Assembly (NCBI GenBank): GCA_945869195.1
Contig: CAMBNV010000002.1
Span: forward strand, 124,001-188,000
Length of the DNA: 64,000 nucleotides
Direction of reading: 5' to 3'
From: Gemmatimonas phototrophica
GTDB taxonomy: Bacteria > Gemmatimonadota > Gemmatimonadetes > Gemmatimonadales > Gemmatimonadaceae
Shown: piece by piece, positions 39,603 through 50,745 of the stretch
Position numbering within the stretch: position 1 is the first letter of the stretch
Layout: every line of letters begins with the position of its first letter
Position numbers and translations under genes: made by a program
Notes under the pieces: model-generated
The model's database searches: none
What the model was told of the DNA's origin: nothing
What the model saw: the letters and a program-made list of their open reading frames with translations, nothing else

Positions 39603-39662
39603 GTGGTCGTGCGCGCCCCGAGCGGCCGGTGACCGGCCGGTGACCGGCCTCGTGAGTAACTC

Positions 39663-40475
39663 ATGAAGGCGTGGACCCTGGGCAGTGGAAGCTCCGGCAA
39701 TGCGTTGCTACTCGAGAGTGGCGCACACCGGATTCTCATCGACTGCGGATTCGGTCCTCGCGCGATCGTCACGCGCCTGAAGGCGATCGGAGTCGCGCCG
39801 GAGTCGATCAGCGCACTCGTGCTCACGCACGAGCACAGTGATCACGCCATCGGCGCAGAGCGCGCACAGAAGAAGTATCGGTGGCCCGTCTACGCCTCGA
39901 CCGGAACGCTCGGCACGCTTCGAGAGATCGAGACGCGCTGGCGCCAACCGGTGGACGCCGGCAGCACGACCGTACTCGACGGATTTCTACTCGACGCGAT
40001 TGCGGTGCCCCACGACGCCGTGAGCCCGATGGCGTTCGTGCTGACGGCGCAGGCGAGCGGAGCCCGCGTCGGCATTGCGCATGATCTCGGCGCGGTGCCG
40101 GACGCGCTCGTCGGCGCATTCGCGCGATGCGATGCGCTGTGCCTGGAAGCCAACCATGACGTCGACATGTTGCGGACCGGCCCGTATCCACGGATGCTCC
40201 AAGAGCGAATCCGAAGCGGACGCGGACATATCAGCAACGATACCTGCGCCGCGCTCGCGGCGGCCCTCGCGGGCCCGTCGTTGCGCGCGGTGACGTTGCT
40301 CCACCTGAGCGAGGTGAACAACACCCCCGCGAAAGCGGAGCAGGCGGTCACGGCAGGCCTGCAGCGCGCCAATTTTCGTGGACCCGTTCGGGCGGCGCCT
40401 CGCCGAAGTGCGGGGGTGGCGTTCGCGCTGACCGCCCGCGCACAGGTCAGCGTGCAACTCACCCTCGGTGTTTGA
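39663..40475 (+). CDS. YycJ/WalJ-like MBL-fold metallo-hydrolase
   Basis: 270 residues. The metallo-beta-lactamase motifs are LGSGSSGNALLLE at the start, LTHEHSDHAIGAE (HxHxDH, about 57-62), AHDLG and LEANHDVDML, and LHLSEVNN near the end. WalJ-type proteins act in DNA repair or cell-wall coordination in other phyla. The 60 bases before it contain two copies of GGCCGGTGACC, which can fold into a hairpin. Confidence 0.88.
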   Translation: MKAWTLGSGSSGNALLLESGAHRILIDCGFGPRAIVTRLKAIGVAPESISALVLTHEHSDHAIGAERAQKKYRWPVYASTGTLGTLREIETRWRQPVDAGSTTVLDGFLLDAIAVPHDAVSPMAFVLTAQASGARVGIAHDLGAVPDALVGAFARCDALCLEANHDVDMLRTGPYPRMLQERIRSGRGHISNDTCAALAAALAGPSLRAVTLLHLSEVNNTPAKAEQAVTAGLQRANFRGPVRAAPRRSAGVAFALTARAQVSVQLTLGV

Positions 40476-40502
40476 CCGAATTCCTCTTTCTAGGAACGAC
40501 TT

Positions 40503-41132
40503 GTGAAGCACTATCGCAAACTGATTGAAAACAACGCCGAATGGGCGCGCGACATGGTCGCGCAGGACCCGGATTTTTTTACCAAGCGCGAGCAGGTACA
40601 GACCCCGCATCACCTCATCATCGGCTGCTCCGACAGCCGCGTGCCGCTTGAGCTGATGACGGGCGCGATGCCAGGCGAGATGTTCGTGCACCGGAACATC
40701 GGCAATCAGGTGTGGGAGACCGACATGAACGTCCTGTCGGTGGTCCAGTTCGCGGTGGATGTGCTCGATGTGGAGCATGTGATCATCTGTGGGCATTCCA
40801 ACTGTGGCGCGCTGAAGTCCGCCTTTGCCGACTCGGCCCACGGAGTCCTCGACCACTGGCTGTCGGACATCCGGAGCACGATGCGCTGGAATCAGCACGA
40901 GCTCGACGGGTGCACCAACGGCGAAACGCGACTCCATCGGCTCTCACAACTGAACGTGCTGCAACAGGTCAGGATCCTGAGCCGCACCCCGATCATCCTG
41001 GACGCGTGGAAGCGCGGACGGCGACCGATGCTACACGGCTGGGTGTACGACATCGGGTCGGGGCTGATTGAACAGGTCGTCCAGGCCGTCGACAGCACCG
41101 AGAAGGCGATGGAGTTGTTGCCGAAGACGTGA
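40503..41132 (+). CDS. can: Beta-class carbonic anhydrase
   Basis: Zinc enzyme for reversible CO2 hydration. 209 residues; zinc ligands C42, D44, H98 and C101 are all present in GCSDSR and CGHSNCGA, at the same positions as in E. coli Can. It starts at GTG 40503. A ten-base G run and hairpins follow. Confidence 0.96.
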   Translation: MKHYRKLIENNAEWARDMVAQDPDFFTKREQVQTPHHLIIGCSDSRVPLELMTGAMPGEMFVHRNIGNQVWETDMNVLSVVQFAVDVLDVEHVIICGHSNCGALKSAFADSAHGVLDHWLSDIRSTMRWNQHELDGCTNGETRLHRLSQLNVLQQVRILSRTPIILDAWKRGRRPMLHGWVYDIGSGLIEQVVQAVDSTEKAMELLPKT

Positions 41133-41170
41133 GCAAGGGGGGGGGGCGACGCCACCTGACGCGACCAGAC

Positions 41171-41251
41171 CAGACTGAGGCCCCCGCCGCGTGAGCGACG
41201 GGGGCCTCGGTCTGCCTGACAAGGGAGCGGAGACCTCACATCTCCGCTCCC
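41171..41251. terminator. Convergent hairpins between can and groEL
   Basis: Two hairpins: CAGACTGAGGCCCCCG with CGGGGGCCTCGGTCTG (41171-41214), and GGGAGCGGAGA with TCTCCGCTCCC (41223-41251), the latter followed on the plus strand by ATCTTT. They probably end both the can (plus) and groEL (minus) transcripts. Confidence 0.6.
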
Positions 41252-41267
41252 ATCTTTACAACTCCCC

Positions 41268-42908
<1,641 letters not shown>

Positions 42909-43003
42909 TTAATGGGAGTAGTGAGGTGATGGGCGGTCGGAGAGTCTGTGTAGGTGGTCGGGCCTGTCGAGCGCCCTCCCTCCTCCCTCTTACCGTCTGA
43001 TGT

Positions 43004-43312
43004 TCAGTTCACGATCGCGAGAATGTCGCTCTCGCGGAGGATCAGGAGCTGCTGGCCCTCGATCGTGACTTCCGTGCCGGAATACTTGCCGTACAGAACC
43101 TTGTCGCCGGCCTTCACTTCCATCGCGACACGCTTGCCGTCCTCGGTGCGACCGGGACCGACGGCGAGGACTTCACCCTGCTGCGGCTTTTCCTTCGCCG
43201 TGTCGGGAATGTAGAGCCCACCACGCATCTGCTCCGTCTCTTCGGACGCCTTCACGACCACGCGATCGGAAAGGGGGGCGACCTTGCTTGCGGCTACCGT
43301 CTTCGCTGCCAT
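43004..43312 (-). CDS. groES: Co-chaperonin GroES
   Basis: Lid of the GroEL chamber. 102 residues from ATG 43312, with the mobile-loop region [18 protein letters not shown] and [26 protein letters not shown] lies nine bases before the start. The longer frame to 43369 covers the CIRCE element and is rejected. Confidence 0.97.
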   Translation of the reverse strand: MAAKTVAASKVAPLSDRVVVKASEETEQMRGGLYIPDTAKEKPQQGEVLAVGPGRTEDGKRVAMEVKAGDKVLYGKYSGTEVTIEGQQLLILRESDILAIVN

Positions 43313-43362
43313 TGGTATGAATCCTCCTACCAGGGTTGGGTGATATATAGAGCTGAGCGATT

Positions 43363-43389
43363 CTGGCACTCAGCACCCACGAGTGCTAA
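43363..43389 (-). promoter_or_regulatory. CIRCE operator (HrcA site)
   Basis: An inverted repeat TTAGCACTC-N9-GAGTGCCAG on the minus strand, one or two changes from the CIRCE consensus. It lies at the start of the transcript from the promoter just upstream, so HrcA would repress groESL until heat shock. hrcA is not in the window. Confidence 0.93.
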
Positions 43390-43397
43390 CGGGAGGA

Positions 43398-43426
43398 AAT
43401 CTAGAGGGGAGCATCGGGCCAGTCAA
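43398..43426 (-). promoter_or_regulatory. Promoter of groESL
   Basis: -35 TTGACT (43426..43421), 17 bases, -10 TAGATT (43403..43398); the start of transcription falls at the upstream edge of CIRCE. The remaining bases to 43632 show no gene. Confidence 0.75.
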
Positions 43427-43632
43427 CGCTCGGCAACCGTACTGAATATTCGGAGTAGCCTTATGCGACAGCACCCTTTAAAGCCTGCTTTCATGTCGTT
43501 TTGGCTGTCTTTCCGACGCGTTGGCATGATCACTAGGCAGTTCGGCCAGCGGAAGCCGACCGCGTGATCGCCTCGTGGCTCCGCCATGGGCGCGCGAGCG
43601 CGCGCGCTGACCTGAGCGGCTCGCGCGGCTAA

Positions 43633-44409
43633 TCAGCGCGCCGACAACATGGCATGGGCGAGGCGGAGGCCGTGCAGCGTAAGGTCGGGCTCGACGATCT
43701 CGATCTCGGCGCAGTACGGTCGGATGACCCCGGCGAGGCCGCCGGTCGCAATGACCTTCGGCACCTGGGACCCCGGCCACTCGCCCTTGATCCGCCGAAC
43801 GATCCCGTCGACCGAGTCGACCGCGCCGTACACAACCCCCGCGCGGATGCACTCCTCAGTGCGCGTGCCAATCACCTTCAGCGGTGCGATGAGTTCGGTT
43901 GCGGGGAGTTTAGACGTGCGACGGAAGAGCGTCTCTGCCGAGGTGCGCACGCCGGGCTGGATCACGCCGCCAAGGAAAACGCCGTCTCCCGTGATGCAAT
44001 CGTAGGTCGTCGCGGTCCCGAGGTCGACGACGATGCAGTCGACGCCGTACATGCGACTCGCCGCGAGTGTGTTGATGATTCGGTCCGCCCCCACGGTCAT
44101 CGGCTCGTCGACCGCGAGTGTAATGCCGATCGGAGAGCGTGAGTCGACGACGATCGGGACGCTCCCAGTGAGCCGCGCCACCGCCTCCGTAAGCGCACCA
44201 GTCACGCTCGGCACGACAGAGCCAATCGCAGCAGCGGTCACACTCGCGGCGGCGACGCCATGGGCCGCGAGAAGGGTGTTCAAGATGACGAAGACCTCGT
44301 CAGGCGTCCGGCCGGACTCCGTCGAGAGGCGCCAGTGATTCGTCACGCTCTCACCCACGCAGAGCCCGAGCGTAGTTTCGGTGTTGCCCACATCGACGAC
44401 GAGCAGCAT
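43633..44409 (-). CDS. coaX: Type III pantothenate kinase
   Basis: First step of coenzyme A synthesis. 258 residues of the ASKHA fold: VVDVGNTETTLGL at the start, VGADRI, and VVDLGTATTYDCI; C-terminal VIATGGLAGVI. ATG 44409 is right before the phosphate-binding Asp-Gly-Asn motif. birA lies ten bases upstream. Confidence 0.95.
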   Translation of the reverse strand: MLLVVDVGNTETTLGLCVGESVTNHWRLSTESGRTPDEVFVILNTLLAAHGVAAASVTAAAIGSVVPSVTGALTEAVARLTGSVPIVVDSRSPIGITLAVDEPMTVGADRIINTLAASRMYGVDCIVVDLGTATTYDCITGDGVFLGGVIQPGVRTSAETLFRRTSKLPATELIAPLKVIGTRTEECIRAGVVYGAVDSVDGIVRRIKGEWPGSQVPKVIATGGLAGVIRPYCAEIEIVEPDLTLHGLRLAHAMLSAR

Positions 44410-44419
44410 CAGGGAATCC

Positions 44420-45151
44420 TCAGGTGATGGCGAAGGCGAGTGAACCGGTGCGAAAGGCCGCGACGCCGGTAGGTGTCTCGAGCAGCAACTCGCCGGCGGA
44501 TGAGATCCCCCGCACGAATCCGTCGGCTGGAAGCGAAGCGCGCCGTCCGACGGCGAAGTCGCGTTGCGCGAACGCATTCAACTCCTCCGGCGTGAGCGGT
44601 CCGCGCGCACGCGCGGCGGCACGCACAGCGGGAATGACCTCCGAGAGCACCGCCTCGGCGGTCGCGCCCTGGAGTCCGGTCGCGCCGGGGACATCGACGG
44701 GCCCCACCAGATTGATCCCTAGCCCGATGGCGATCCAGTCGGGATTGGCACCACGCCAACGCGCCTCAATCAGGACACCAGCGAGCTTGTGCCCCCCGAC
44801 GTAGAGGTCGTTGGGCCACTTGAGGCAGACGGGGGCGCTCGTCCAACGCTCCAGCACGGGTGCAAGGTGCAGCCCGAGGCGGAGCGACAGTACATCGAGT
44901 CCATCGGCGGATCGCGGACGCTCAACCAGGGTCATCAACAGGCCGTCACCCGGTTGCGATGTCCAGTGGTGGCCGGCGCGACCGCGCCCCGCCGTCTGTT
45001 CCTCCGCCACGACGAGCGTGCCGGCCTCGGCCCCCTCCACCGCGAGCGCGTGCGCGACGTCCATGGTGCTGCCAACGCTCGCGAGACCAGCGACACGAGG
45101 CAATCCGAGTCGCCCGGCGAGGCTCGCGTCGTCGAGCCCACGCCAGGTCAC
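44420..45151 (-). CDS. birA: Biotin-[acetyl-CoA-carboxylase] ligase
   Basis: Activates biotin and attaches it to the acetyl-CoA carboxylase carrier protein. 243 residues: SVGSTMDVAHAL, EEQTAGRGRAGHHW (the biotinyl-AMP loop) and CLKWPNDLYVGGHKLAGVL. There is no N-terminal HTH, so it is not a repressor. It starts at GTG 45151, overlapping the uppP stop (GTGA). Confidence 0.94.
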   Translation of the reverse strand: MTWRGLDDASLAGRLGLPRVAGLASVGSTMDVAHALAVEGAEAGTLVVAEEQTAGRGRAGHHWTSQPGDGLLMTLVERPRSADGLDVLSLRLGLHLAPVLERWTSAPVCLKWPNDLYVGGHKLAGVLIEARWRGANPDWIAIGLGINLVGPVDVPGATGLQGATAEAVLSEVIPAVRAAARARGPLTPEELNAFAQRDFAVGRRASLPADGFVRGISSAGELLLETPTGVAAFRTGSLAFAIT

Positions 45152-45966
45152 CAGCCACCTCGCGTCGCCATGAGCCCAAGGATCACGGCGCCGAGCCCGA
45201 ATCGATACACGGCGAACACCGCGTAGCCGCGGCGCGAGACATAGCGCAGCAGCACGGCGATTGCGATCCAACTCGACGCCGCCGCGGTGCCGACGCCGAC
45301 CAACAGCGACGGCGTGAAACCGGTCTCGCGCACCGCATCGGGCACCTTGAGCACGGCGGCAGCAAGAATGATCGGCATCGACATCAGGAAGCTGAACACG
45401 GCGGCGGAGGAGCGGTCGAAGCCGAGTGCACGACCAGCGGTGATCGTCGCACCACTGCGAGAGACCCCGGGAACGAGCGCGAGGATCTGCGCGCAGCCTA
45501 CCAGCAGTGCGTCCCGCCAGCTCATCGTGCCACGGTCCCGCCGTTGGGTGCACCGGGCGTCGACGAACCAGAGCAGTGCCCCCATGACAATCAGCGCGAT
45601 CGCGGTAATGATCGGCGCGCGGAATACGGTCTCAGCGTACGGCTCGAGCACCACCCCCGCGATCGCGGCGGGGATCGTAGCAAGGATGATGAACCAGGCG
45701 CGACGCGACGGGTCATCAACGATGGCTCGATGACGTATCAACGTGACGCCGCCGAAGAAGAGCGAGCGCCATTCCGCGCGAAAGTACCACGCGAGCGTGA
45801 CGAGCGTCCCGACGTGCAGCGAGAGGTCGAACCCGAGTCCCGCAGGCTCCCATCCAAAGATCCAGGGTGCCAACGCGAGATGGGCCGAGCTTGAGACCGG
45901 AAGAAATTCCGTGAGTCCTTGCAGCGCACCGAGGACGAATGCCTGGAAGATGGTCGGTTCGGTCAT
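45148..45966 (-). CDS. uppP: Undecaprenyl-diphosphatase
   Basis: Recycles the lipid carrier of peptidoglycan synthesis. 272 residues with eight or so membrane segments; the catalytic motifs LQGLTEFLPVSSSAHL (about 15-30) and PGVSRSGATITAG (about 165-178) are intact. ATG 45966 is preferred over an upstream frame inside bshA. Confidence 0.96.
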   Translation of the reverse strand: MTEPTIFQAFVLGALQGLTEFLPVSSSAHLALAPWIFGWEPAGLGFDLSLHVGTLVTLAWYFRAEWRSLFFGGVTLIRHRAIVDDPSRRAWFIILATIPAAIAGVVLEPYAETVFRAPIITAIALIVMGALLWFVDARCTQRRDRGTMSWRDALLVGCAQILALVPGVSRSGATITAGRALGFDRSSAAVFSFLMSMPIILAAAVLKVPDAVRETGFTPSLLVGVGTAAASSWIAIAVLLRYVSRRGYAVFAVYRFGLGAVILGLMATRGGW

Positions 45967-45985
45967 CCCCAAAGCTACCGCGGCG

Positions 45986-47119
45986 TCAACGGACCTGCGC
46001 CAGCGCCTCAGTGTAGATCCGTTCGTAAACCGCGACGACATCTGCGGTTGCAAACCGTGCGTGCGCGTCCTTTTGCGCGGCGCTGCTCGCCACAGCCCAC
46101 CGCACGGGATCGAGGAACGCCAGCGTAGCCTCCGCCATACCGTCTAGATCCCCGAGCGGTAGCAGCGCACCGGTGACGCCGTCCCGCACAACCTCAGACA
46201 GGCCACCGACCCGCGTCGCGACCACTGGCACGCCGCTCGCGAGCGCCTCCAACGCGCTCAGCCCGAAGCTCTCGCTCTCGGACGGAAAGAGGTACACATC
46301 TGCGGCGGCGAGCAGTGGAGCCACCACGTCGATCTTGCCAAGGAATCGCGTATCGCCGCTGACCCCGAGGAGACGTGCCTCCTCCTCCGCGGCGGCGCGA
46401 TCATTTCCGTCACCGACCATGACGAGGACGCACGGGACCCGCTCGCGCACTTTGGCGAACACACGCACCACGTCGCACACCCGCTTGACCGGGCGAAAGT
46501 TCGAGATGTGCATGAGGACCGGCCGGCCGCCGCCGAGTTCATTGCGCAACCCATCGCCGTAGAGCGCGCGGCCGAAAATCGTCGGATCGACGAAGTTGGG
46601 GATGACATCCACGCGGCTATTGCTGCATCCGAACGTCCTAATGGTCTCGTCTTTCAGCCACTCGGAGACCGCAGTGATACGATCGGACTTTTCGATGCTA
46701 AAGCGCGTGATCGGCTGATACGAGTGGTCCTGGCCAACAATCGTGATGTCCGTCCCGTGGAGCGTCGTGACCACCGGCAGGGTGCGTCCCTGCTCGCGCA
46801 ACATCTCCTTCGCTATCCACGCGCTGGTCGCATGCGGGATGGCGTAGTGCACGTGCAGGAGATCGAGGCCATGCGATAGCACGACGTCGTGCATCCGCAC
46901 CGCGAGTGCGAGGTCGTACGGTGGATATTCGAACAGCGGGTAGTTCCCGATGTTCACTTCGTGAAAGTGAATCCTCGGCAGGAAGTGCGGTAGCCGGAAC
47001 GGGTGCTCGTACGAGATGAAGTGCACCTCGTGTCCTCGCGCCGCGAGCGCGATGCCGAGCTCCGTCGCGACGGCGCCTGACCCGCCGTACGTCGGATAAC
47101 AGGTGATACCGATCTTCAC
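45986..47119 (-). CDS. bshA: BshA, N-acetyl-glucosaminyl L-malate synthase (bacillithiol pathway)
   Basis: GT4 glycosyltransferase joining GlcNAc to L-malate, the first step of bacillithiol. 377 residues: CYPTYGGSGAVATELG at the start, HVHYAIPHA, TTLHGTDITIVG, SNFRPVKRV and the EX7E motif in SESESFGLSALEA. It begins at GTG 47119 with a GTGA overlap with miaA. bshB and bshC are not in the window. Confidence 0.9.
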   Translation of the reverse strand: MKIGITCYPTYGGSGAVATELGIALAARGHEVHFISYEHPFRLPHFLPRIHFHEVNIGNYPLFEYPPYDLALAVRMHDVVLSHGLDLLHVHYAIPHATSAWIAKEMLREQGRTLPVVTTLHGTDITIVGQDHSYQPITRFSIEKSDRITAVSEWLKDETIRTFGCSNSRVDVIPNFVDPTIFGRALYGDGLRNELGGGRPVLMHISNFRPVKRVCDVVRVFAKVRERVPCVLVMVGDGNDRAAAEEEARLLGVSGDTRFLGKIDVVAPLLAAADVYLFPSESESFGLSALEALASGVPVVATRVGGLSEVVRDGVTGALLPLGDLDGMAEATLAFLDPVRWAVASSAAQKDAHARFATADVVAVYERIYTEALAQVR

Positions 47120-48060
47120 GGAGATTCCTCGTCAAAGAGCCATCGGTCCGCGCGCACCAGCGTGTCGGCATCGCGCGGATCGACTCGGAGCACACGCGAC
47201 TCGCCTGCCAACTGACTACGGAACCAGGTGCGCTGGCGTTTCGCGTACTGTCGCGTGGAAATCAGGATCGCCTCGCGTGCCGCCGCCTGCTCGATCCTTC
47301 CCTCCACCCAGTCACGAATCTCCCGGTACCCGCACGAGTTCCACGCCGGCGCATCGGCGGGCACCGTCGCCCTGAGGGCACGGACCTCGTCGGCCCAGCC
47401 CGCCGCGAGCATCGTGTCCAGTCGCGTGGCGAGGCGTGGGTGCAGCGCCTCACCGGGATCGACAATCACCCAGCGCGCGGCCAGACGGGGCCGCAGCGCG
47501 CCGGCGAGATGGTGATCGCTGAGCCGGGTCCCGGTGAGGAGGACAACCTCCGCGGCGCGCAGGAGCTGCGCGCGGCCGAGAGCAGCGCGGGGGGGATCAA
47601 GCGTCTCGACCCAACGACGCAGGGTGGGCGTATCGAAAGCACCGAGCGTGGCCTGCATGGCGAGGCGCCGATCGGGATCCATCGGCGGTACGGAGGCAAG
47701 TGGCTGAATCAGCGCCCGTAGCCAGAGACCAGTCCCACCGACGACCAGAACCGCCTGACCCCGCGACCCGGCGGCCGATATTGACGCGGCCGCGGCCGCG
47801 GCCCACCGGACGGCCGACCACCGCTCGTGCGCCGCCGCGACGTCAATCCCCTCGTGCGGGACCCGCGCGCGCTCTGCGGACGTCGGCTTGGCGGTCCCGA
47901 GGTCGAAGCCACGATAGACCTGCCGTGAGTCGGCACTGATAATCAGCGCGCCATGCCGCACCGCGAGCGCGATCGCAAGCGCGGACTTCCCCGCCCCGGT
48001 CGGCCCGGCGACGATGCGGACCGGCGCCTCAGCGTCGGCCGAATCGACGATCGAGTTCAT
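47116..48060 (-). CDS. miaA: tRNA dimethylallyltransferase
   Basis: Adds an isopentenyl group to A37 of tRNAs reading U-starting codons. 314 residues with the P-loop GPTGAGKSALAIALA (about 22-36), ISADSRQVYRGFDLGTAKP, and NSCGYREI. ATG 48060 overlaps the mutL end by 32 bases. Confidence 0.95.
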   Translation of the reverse strand: MNSIVDSADAEAPVRIVAGPTGAGKSALAIALAVRHGALIISADSRQVYRGFDLGTAKPTSAERARVPHEGIDVAAAHERWSAVRWAAAAAASISAAGSRGQAVLVVGGTGLWLRALIQPLASVPPMDPDRRLAMQATLGAFDTPTLRRWVETLDPPRAALGRAQLLRAAEVVLLTGTRLSDHHLAGALRPRLAARWVIVDPGEALHPRLATRLDTMLAAGWADEVRALRATVPADAPAWNSCGYREIRDWVEGRIEQAAAREAILISTRQYAKRQRTWFRSQLAGESRVLRVDPRDADTLVRADRWLFDEESP

Positions 48061-49786
48061 CCCAGCCGAGTTGGAGGATCGTCGCACGTCCGTGCACGTC
48101 GTGCGCCGGAAGCGTCGTGCGCGCGAGCGCGATGTACAACGCGCGCATCTCTTCGGGGGCCAGAAGATCACCCGACCTAATCGCCGCTTTGCAAGCGACG
48201 GTGGCGGCCAAACGCTCGTGCTTCGATAGCGTACTCGCCGATCGGTCGCCGGTCATGGCCGCAAGCGTATCGCGCAGACAACGCTCGGCGTCGAAGCGCG
48301 GGTGCGGTGCGGGCACCGCCTGTACGACAATACTGGATCCGCCGAACGCCTCGGCCTCGTAGCCGAGCTGCGCAAAAAGCCTGCGATGCTCGTCGAACGC
48401 CTCGGCCTCGACTGGGACAAGATGCAGGGTCAATGGGAAAAGCAGGCGCTGTGACGACGATTGACCACTCTCAAACCCCTGCATGAAGCGCTCGTACAGG
48501 ACACGTTCATGGGCCGAGTGCTGGTCGATCAATACCAACGCGTCAGGCCGTTCGAACGTGATGTAGGTGCGGTGGAACTGCGTCAGGATGGGCACGAGGA
48601 GCTGCGCACTGGCCGCGGACTCTCGATCCACTGTCGCAGGGAGAGCCCCGTCGCCTTCCTGGTACGCGGTCGCCACCGCATCGAGCACCGACGCGTGGCG
48701 CAACGCCTCGACACCGAGTGGACGACCGAAGCTCGTCTCCATCGGCAGCACGTGACGCACGTGCCCGACGGTCGCCGTCGCGTCCTCGGTGCCGAGCGCG
48801 CGACGCACCGCGCGCTCCACCGCGCGCTCAAGCGTCCAGCGATCTCGGAACCGCACCTCTGCCTTGGCCGGATGCACGTTCACGTCGACGTCGGGGCCAG
48901 GGAGTTCCACCTCGAGCAGGATGCTGGGTCGCAGGCCCGCCGAGATCGTGGTCCGGTACGCGGCCTCGGCCGCGCGCACGATTCCGATGTCGCGCACCGC
49001 GCGCCCGTTGACCATCACGAACACTCGGCGGCCCGAGGTACCGACATCGACAGGGCGCTCAACGAGTCCCGACACGCGAATCGCGCCCGAGACGTCGTCC
49101 ACATCGACGAGCCGCTCGGCGACCTCGGTGCCGAAGAGCGCCGCGAGGCGCACGCGCAGCGAAGTGGCCACCGGCAGGCGCAGCTGCGCCTTGCCATCAT
49201 GATGGACGGTGAAACGCACGTCGCGGCGCACAAGGGAGAGCGTGGTGAGGGTATCGGAAATCGCGCGCCACTCGGAACGCGCGCCGCGCAAAAATTTCTG
49301 CCGCGCTGGCGTATTGTAGAAGAGCGAAGCCACCGACACCGTGGTACCGCGCTGGCGCGCCGTGTCGCGCGGCGGCGCGAGCATCCCGCCCGACACCTCG
49401 ACGGTGACGCCCCCGCCGTCGTCCGTCGCCGACTCGATCATCAGGTGTGACACCGAGCCGATGGCTGGCAACGCTTCGCCTCGAAAACCGAAGCTCGTAA
49501 CGCCGACGAGGTCCTCCGCATCACGAATCTTGCTCGTGGCGTGACGCGCAACGGCCCGCATTGCATTCTCGCGGTCCATCCCATGTCCGTCGTCACTCAC
49601 GCGGATCAATGCACGACCGCCCTCCCGTATATCGACGTCCACAGCCGTCGCGCCGGCGTCCAGCGCATTCTCCACGAGTTCCTTCACCACTGACGCCGGC
49701 CGCTCGACGACCTCACCAGCCGCGATGCGGTCGGCGACGTCGCTCGCGAGCACGGAGATGGTGGGCAGGGTGAAGGCGGGGTTCAC
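48029..49786 (-). CDS. mutL: DNA mismatch repair protein MutL (endonuclease type)
   Basis: Coordinates mismatch repair. 585 residues: GHKL ATPase motifs [26 protein letters not shown] (quoted in part: [12 protein letters not shown]), VSDDGHGM and [13 protein letters not shown], then a dimerisation domain with [16 protein letters not shown]. This matches the MutL endonuclease motif DQHA(X)2E(X)4E apart from Ser in place of Ala, so strand incision likely needs no MutH. It starts at GTG 49786, which overlaps the upstream remnant by GTGA. Confidence 0.95.
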   Translation of the reverse strand: MNPAFTLPTISVLASDVADRIAAGEVVERPASVVKELVENALDAGATAVDVDIREGGRALIRVSDDGHGMDRENAMRAVARHATSKIRDAEDLVGVTSFGFRGEALPAIGSVSHLMIESATDDGGGVTVEVSGGMLAPPRDTARQRGTTVSVASLFYNTPARQKFLRGARSEWRAISDTLTTLSLVRRDVRFTVHHDGKAQLRLPVATSLRVRLAALFGTEVAERLVDVDDVSGAIRVSGLVERPVDVGTSGRRVFVMVNGRAVRDIGIVRAAEAAYRTTISAGLRPSILLEVELPGPDVDVNVHPAKAEVRFRDRWTLERAVERAVRRALGTEDATATVGHVRHVLPMETSFGRPLGVEALRHASVLDAVATAYQEGDGALPATVDRESAASAQLLVPILTQFHRTYITFERPDALVLIDQHSAHERVLYERFMQGFESGQSSSQRLLFPLTLHLVPVEAEAFDEHRRLFAQLGYEAEAFGGSSIVVQAVPAPHPRFDAERCLRDTLAAMTGDRSASTLSKHERLAATVACKAAIRSGDLLAPEEMRALYIALARTTLPAHDVHGRATILQLGWDELDRRFGRR

Positions 49787-50745
49787 CTCCACAATCTCTG
49801 TGAACGCGTGGAACAGGTCAATCGCGCGCGCGGGTAGGTTCGCTCGGTGGGGTACCACCCTTCACGCCCGGCGTCTAGCGCGATAAACACCCAGACGCCT
49901 CGGCGCTCGAGGATAGTCACGACTTCACCGACCAACGGCACTGACCCAGACTCAGCCCCGAGCGCTGGCAGCGTCCGCAGCCGGGCCGCACTCGCGATCA
50001 CCAACAGGTCATCGGCTCGCAGTCGCGCCTCCGCGTACGCGGCGACGGCAAGGAGCAGGACCGAGGGCGCAAGGAGCAGCCAACGACCACCGACGGGACC
50101 CTGCCGCCCGGCGAGCGCGAGGACCATCCCCGCCGCGAACCAGAGCGCGAGAGTGATCGCGGCCAGCGGAAGCGGAGGGAACTGCCAGACGTTCGCCGCG
50201 CCACGATCCTGGGGGGGGGGGCACGTACGCACTGGAGTCGGCTTGAGCATGAATCCGTCAACCTGGGCCTCGGGCAACGGATACCTGCCCTCCTGCTCGA
50301 TCCGGTTCTGCGTTGCGAGCACGAGAAACGGTTCGTCCAGGCGGAAGCTGGTGCCCCCGATCGTGACCTGCTTCTCCTCCATCGCTTCGAGCAGGGCCGC
50401 CTGGACCTTGGCTGGCCCGCGATTGATCTCGTCCGCGAGTACGATATTCGCGAAAATCGGTCCCCGCTTCACCGAAAAGGTCGCGGTTCGCTGATCGAAG
50501 ATCTCGGTGCCGACGACGTCGGCCGGCAACAGGTCAGGGGTGAACTAAATGCGGCTGAAGGTGGTGCTCACCGTTTCGGCCAGTGTAGGCACGGTCAGCG
50601 TCTTGGCGAGCCCTGGCACGCCCTCCAACAGGAGATGCCCGCCCGTGACCAACGCAATGAGGAGCCGTTCGACCATTGCCTGCTGTCCGACAACTCGCTG
50701 CGCGACCTGATCGAGGATGTCCTGCGTGAGGCTGGACGGCGGCAT
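49783..50745 (-). pseudogene. Decayed moxR-batE remnant
   Basis: The first 66 codons (50745..50548) match MoxR AAA+ ATPases: VAQRVVGQQAMVERLLIALV and Walker A GVPGLAKT. Then TAG (50547..50545) replaces the Gln of FSRIQFTPDLLP; reading on gives Walker [17 protein letters not shown] and sensor 1 with ATQNR for ATQNP. At about 50245 the MoxR match stops and the frame runs into a BatE-like end: two hydrophobic segments, then an SH3-like domain ([31 protein letters not shown]). DUF58, BatA-D and most of MoxR are missing, so the locus has collapsed to a fusion. An 11-base G run is at the junction. Confidence 0.8.

Noticed and set aside
39621-39655. Repeat of GGCCGGTGACC as a possible CRISPR or mobile element
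   Set aside because: Only two short copies; it looks like a simple palindromic duplication or hairpin.
48060-48171. miaA extended to 48171
   Set aside because: The extension is entirely inside mutL and lacks similarity; the P-loop follows ATG 48060 closely.
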